Assembly: GCF_014483895.1 (NCBI RefSeq) | Contig: NZ_CP059987.1 | Span: forward strand, 2,046,001 to 2,110,000 | Reading direction: 5' to 3' | DNA length: 64,000 nucleotides | DNA from: Protaetiibacter sp. SSC-01 | Lineage (GTDB): Bacteria > Actinomycetota > Actinomycetes > Actinomycetales > Microbacteriaceae | Part shown: piece after piece, positions 61,225-64,000 of the stretch | Numbering within the stretch: position 1 is the first letter of the stretch | Layout of the letters: every line of letters begins with the position of its first letter | Notes under the pieces: model-generated | Told to the model about the DNA's origin: nothing | The model's input: only the letters and a program-made list of their open reading frames with translations | Databases searched by the model: none | Position numbers and translations under genes: made by a program

Positions 61225-64000
61225 ATGGTCGGCCGGCTGCGGGCGGGCGCCCTCTCCTCGACGGCCCTCGCCCTCCTCGCCCTCGCGTCGCTGCTCGTCA
61301 TGAACGAGCTCGACCGTCTCGTCGGCGACGTCGTCGCGCCGTCGGGGCGCGTGCACGCGCTCTCGGGCGTGTACGGGCCCACCGCCTTCCTCGAGACGGA
61401 CGCGTGGGCCGACTGGGCGGCATCCGCGTTCCCGGTGGGGGCGCTCGTGCGCGCGCACCTCGTCGCCGACCTCGTGCTCATCGCGTGCTCCGCGACGCTG
61501 CTCGTGCGGCTCGTGCGGCGTCTCGCGCCCGCGGGGTCGCCGGCGAGGCGGCTCGGCATCCGACTCGTGGCGGTGCTCGTGATCGCCGACCTGCTCGAGG
61601 ACGCACTGCTGCTCGCCCTGAGCTTTCCGGGGGCGCCCGGCTGGCTCGTGTGGCCGCAGGTCATCGCCACCCTCGCGAAGACGGCCGCCGCCATCGTGCT
61701 GCTCGGGTTCCTGCTGCTCGGACGCGTGGTGGGAGAGCGGATGCGGCGCGCCCTCGGGCGTGCCTGGCGCGGCCTCTACGCGCAACGGCTCGTGGCGATC
61801 GTGGTCGGCGCGATCGCCGTCGTGTCGCTCGTGACGGCCGACGGCGTGCTCGAGCAGCTGCCCGACGTCTACCGCTCGTGGGTGGGCTACGGGGGGCTCG
61901 ACATGCTGCCGCTCGCGATGACGCTCCTCGCGTTCGCCCTCACGGGCACGGGGCTGCTCTTCCTCACGCGCGGGCGCGTGCGCCGCTACGTGCGCTCGCG
62001 CGTCGACGACCGCCCGGAGTCGCCCCTGGTGCCGTGGGTCGTCGCGGCGGGGGCCGCAGCCGTCGTGGGCGTGGCGCTCGGCATCGCGCAGAACCGGTCG
62101 CCCGCCGACTGGGTGCCGCTCATCGTCTTCGTCGCGGCCCTGCTCGCTGTCGCCGGGCTGTCGTGGCTCATCCGGGTGATGCGTGCACGGGGCGGCGCGC
62201 GACCCACGCCGCCCCTGCGACCGCCCGACACCCACGACGACGCCGTCGCGGCGCGCCACGCGGGCGACGTGCTCATCATCGGGTGGGTCGCGCTCGCGGG
62301 TCTCGGGCCGTTGAAGGCCTTCATCGCACCGATCGTGCTCGGCGCGACGGGCGGCTTCGACGACTCGCGCTTCGCCGGCACGACGGGCTGGACGATCGCG
62401 CTCGCCGCGGCGTTCCTCGTGCTCGCCGTGGTGGGCGCCGTCGCCTTCCGGCGCTGGGCGGCGGGCGACCCGCCCGCGGCGAGCGCGGCATCCGCGTCGA
62501 CCGCGATCGGCGCGACGCTCGAGGCCGCCGTGCAGTCGGGCGAGGTGACGGCGCGCCAGCAGCGGCTGCTCGACCGGCTCGGCCTCGTCGTGCTCGGCAT
62601 CTCGGCGATCGTCGTGCTCGCGTTCCTGCTCGCACCCATGGCGATCTCGGCCGTCGTCGGCGCCGCGGCCGTGCTCGTGCTGCTCGCGGGCGCGTGGACG
62701 GGCGTGCTCGGCTGGCTCACCCTCGCGCTCGGGCGACGACGCCCGCTCGAGGTGTTCCAGGTGCTGCGGCTGCGGTCGGCGCCCGTCGTGACGCTCCTCA
62801 TCGTGCTGCCGCTCGTCGCCTCGACGGTGCAGAGCTCGCCGAGCCTGCACGCCATCCGGTTCGAGGCGGACGGCGGGCTGCCCGCGCGGCCGAGCCTCGC
62901 ATCCGCCTACGCGACCTGGTACGCGGGCGACAGCTGCGCGACCGAGGTGGCGGGGGTGCGGGTGAAGCCGCTCGTGCTCGTCGCGGCGGAGGGCGGCGGC
63001 ATCCGCGCGGCCACGTGGACGGTCGACGTGCTGCGGGAGCTTCCCGCCGCCGGCACGTGCGCCGCGAGCGCGGTCTTCGCCTCCACGGGCGCGAGCGGTG
63101 GCAGCGTCGGGCTCGCATCGTTCCGCACCGAGGGCAACGCGCGCGGTGGCGGTGCCGCCCAGTCGACGATCGACTTCTCGGCCGACCACGCGCTCTCGGC
63201 CGACATCGCTGGGCTGCTCGCGGGCGACCTCGTCGGGTCGGTCGCCGGCATCCGCGTTCCGAGCTCCGGGATGCCGCACGCCGACGGATGGGAGTGGCGC
63301 GACCGCACCGCGATGCAGGAGCTCACGTGGGAGAGCCAGGCGCCGCAGTTCGCGAGGCCCTTCGATGCGGAGCCCGTCGAGCCCACCGGCTACCTCGTGC
63401 TCGGCTCGACCGACGCCGTGTCGCTGTGCAAGGTGCTCGTGAGCCAGCTCGACCTGAGCGACGGCGGCTGGGCGGCGATGGATGCGCAGACGGATGCGCA
63501 GCCGGGTACGCAGCCGGGCGCCGCGAGCGCCGCCTCGCCCGACTGCGCGGCCCGCACCGCCGAGTTCGCGAGCACGATCGACCTCGTCGACTACCTGGGC
63601 GAGTGCCACGACGGCCTCACGTGGGCGACCGCCGCGGAGCTCTCGGCACGCTTCCCGTTCGTGAGCCCCGGCGGACGCGTGTCGCCCGCGACCCTGCCGG
63701 AGGGATGTCGCGACGTCGCCGACCTCCAGCTCGTCGACGGCGGCTCGACCGACAACAGCGCCGTCGGCACCTGGGTCGACGTGGCGCCCGCGCTTACGGC
63801 GCTCATCCGCGCGACGAACGCGGACGCCAACGGGGGCTCCCGCCCCTACGTCGTGCCCGTGCTGCTGTTCGCGACGAACGAGCCCGGCAGCGACGTCATC
63901 GTCGCGCCCGACGGATCGCGGCCCGAGGCGCTCGTGCCGCTCGCGGCGATCTTCGGCGCGAAGGGGCCGCAGCTCTCCCCCTCGGCGTGGCTGCGGCGCG
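61225..64000 (+). CDS. Multi-pass membrane protein with patatin-like phospholipase domain (3' end missing)
   Basis: The frame stays open from 61225 to the right edge, 925 codons. The first 550 residues hold about 11-12 spans in groups, with short Arg-rich loops. From about 565 a soluble domain follows with the patatin marks: glycine-rich oxyanion loop EGGGIRAA (Gly590-592), nucleophile elbow GASGGS with Ser624, and Asp838 in LVDGGSTDN. Together they form the Ser-Asp dyad of patatin-like phospholipases/lipid acyl hydrolases. A membrane part this large fused to a patatin domain is uncommon. ATG 61225 was chosen; GTG 61219 is in frame as well. The opposite strand has a long open frame that is only a shadow. 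Confidence 0.85.
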   Translation, partial: MVGRLRAGALSSTALALLALASLLVMNELDRLVGDVVAPSGRVHALSGVYGPTAFLETDAWADWAASAFPVGALVRAHLVADLVLIACSATLLVRLVRRLAPAGSPARRLGIRLVAVLVIADLLEDALLLALSFPGAPGWLVWPQVIATLAKTAAAIVLLGFLLLGRVVGERMRRALGRAWRGLYAQRLVAIVVGAIAVVSLVTADGVLEQLPDVYRSWVGYGGLDMLPLAMTLLAFALTGTGLLFLTRGRVRRYVRSRVDDRPESPLVPWVVAAGAAAVVGVALGIAQNRSPADWVPLIVFVAALLAVAGLSWLIRVMRARGGARPTPPLRPPDTHDDAVAARHAGDVLIIGWVALAGLGPLKAFIAPIVLGATGGFDDSRFAGTTGWTIALAAAFLVLAVVGAVAFRRWAAGDPPAASAASASTAIGATLEAAVQSGEVTARQQRLLDRLGLVVLGISAIVVLAFLLAPMAISAVVGAAAVLVLLAGAWTGVLGWLTLALGRRRPLEVFQVLRLRSAPVVTLLIVLPLVASTVQSSPSLHAIRFEADGGLPARPSLASAYATWYAGDSCATEVAGVRVKPLVLVAAEGGGIRAATWTVDVLRELPAAGTCAASAVFASTGASGGSVGLASFRTEGNARGGGAAQSTIDFSADHALSADIAGLLAGDLVGSVAGIRVPSSGMPHADGWEWRDRTAMQELTWESQAPQFARPFDAEPVEPTGYLVLGSTDAVSLCKVLVSQLDLSDGGWAAMDAQTDAQPGTQPGAASAASPDCAARTAEFASTIDLVDYLGECHDGLTWATAAELSARFPFVSPGGRVSPATLPEGCRDVADLQLVDGGSTDNSAVGTWVDVAPALTALIRATNADANGGSRPYVVPVLLFATNEPGSDVIVAPDGSRPEALVPLAAIFGAKGPQLSPSAWLRR

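Noticed and set aside
60538-63609. A 1023-codon open frame on the minus strand.
   Set aside because: It is antisense to the membrane-patatin gene, its protein is low-complexity Arg/Ala/Gly/His, and the plus-strand frame has clear domains. It is a shadow of high-GC third positions.

Overview
The window is about 64 kb of very GC-rich, densely coding DNA from an actinobacterium. Several things point to the family Microbacteriaceae (an inference): the clpP1-clpP2 pair, the GlgE-type alpha-glucan genes, DUF3097, the fdxA-dapC pair, many genes whose start codon sits directly behind a TAnnnT -10 box, and a strong excess of the GGATGC/GCATCC word. It looks like ordinary chromosome. No prophage, insertion sequence, CRISPR array or plasmid replication gene is visible.

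Layout from left to right. 1-6.8 kb: the 5' end of clpX, a three-gene copper group (membrane protein, YcnI-like, CopC-like) on the opposite strand, clpP2 and clpP1, a short-repeat region, a TPR protein, a DUF1697 protein, trigger factor and tRNA-Pro. 6.9-13.2 kb: tRNA-Gly, a surface protein with two He_PIG modules, an esterase, a cysteine desulfurase, glgX and a YbaK-type deacylase. 13.2-26.1 kb: an MFS transporter and glgP; then a five-gene minus-strand operon coding for a SipW-like signal peptidase, three proteins with SipW-type signal peptides and one LPXTG protein; then glgE and glgB behind a perfect LacI-family operator. 26-36 kb: a YbbN-like protein, a membrane/lipoprotein-like fusion, a very long DivIVA-domain coiled-coil protein, an AI-2E family transporter, a hydrolase, a small zinc-ribbon protein and a Na+/H+ antiporter. 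36-46 kb: a transglycosylase-like protein, a DivIVA-domain protein, cdsA, frr, a DUF3097 gene, pyrH, gltA, dapC, fdxA and typA. 46-54 kb: an oligopeptide ABC transporter (dppA, B, C and a fused DF) with a second substrate-binding protein. 54-64 kb: a DCC-family protein, a CPBP protease, a small proline-rich protein, gcvP-gcvH-gcvT behind a tandem glycine riboswitch, and a multi-pass membrane protein with a patatin-like domain that runs off the right edge.

How the genes fit together. GlgX, GlgP, GlgE and GlgB debranch, phosphorolyse, extend (from maltose-1-phosphate) and branch alpha-glucan; the enzymes that would make maltose-1-phosphate are not in the window. The SipW-like operon looks like a self-contained export module for surface fibres or adhesins, comparable in outline to Bacillus TasA/TapA/SipW but with an LPXTG-anchored partner. 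Its first gene is cut off from the rest by a strong hairpin, as expected for a major subunit. The glycine cleavage genes should be switched on by glycine through the riboswitch.

The observations I rate highest are: the SipW-type surface operon; two copies of a 60-bp palindrome that supply the stop codon of the neighbouring gene; an intergenic repeat family, one member of which seems to sit inside aptamer II of the glycine riboswitch; a GGATGC/GCATCC word that forces rare codons; the LacI-type operator between the surface operon and glgE; and the membrane-patatin protein.
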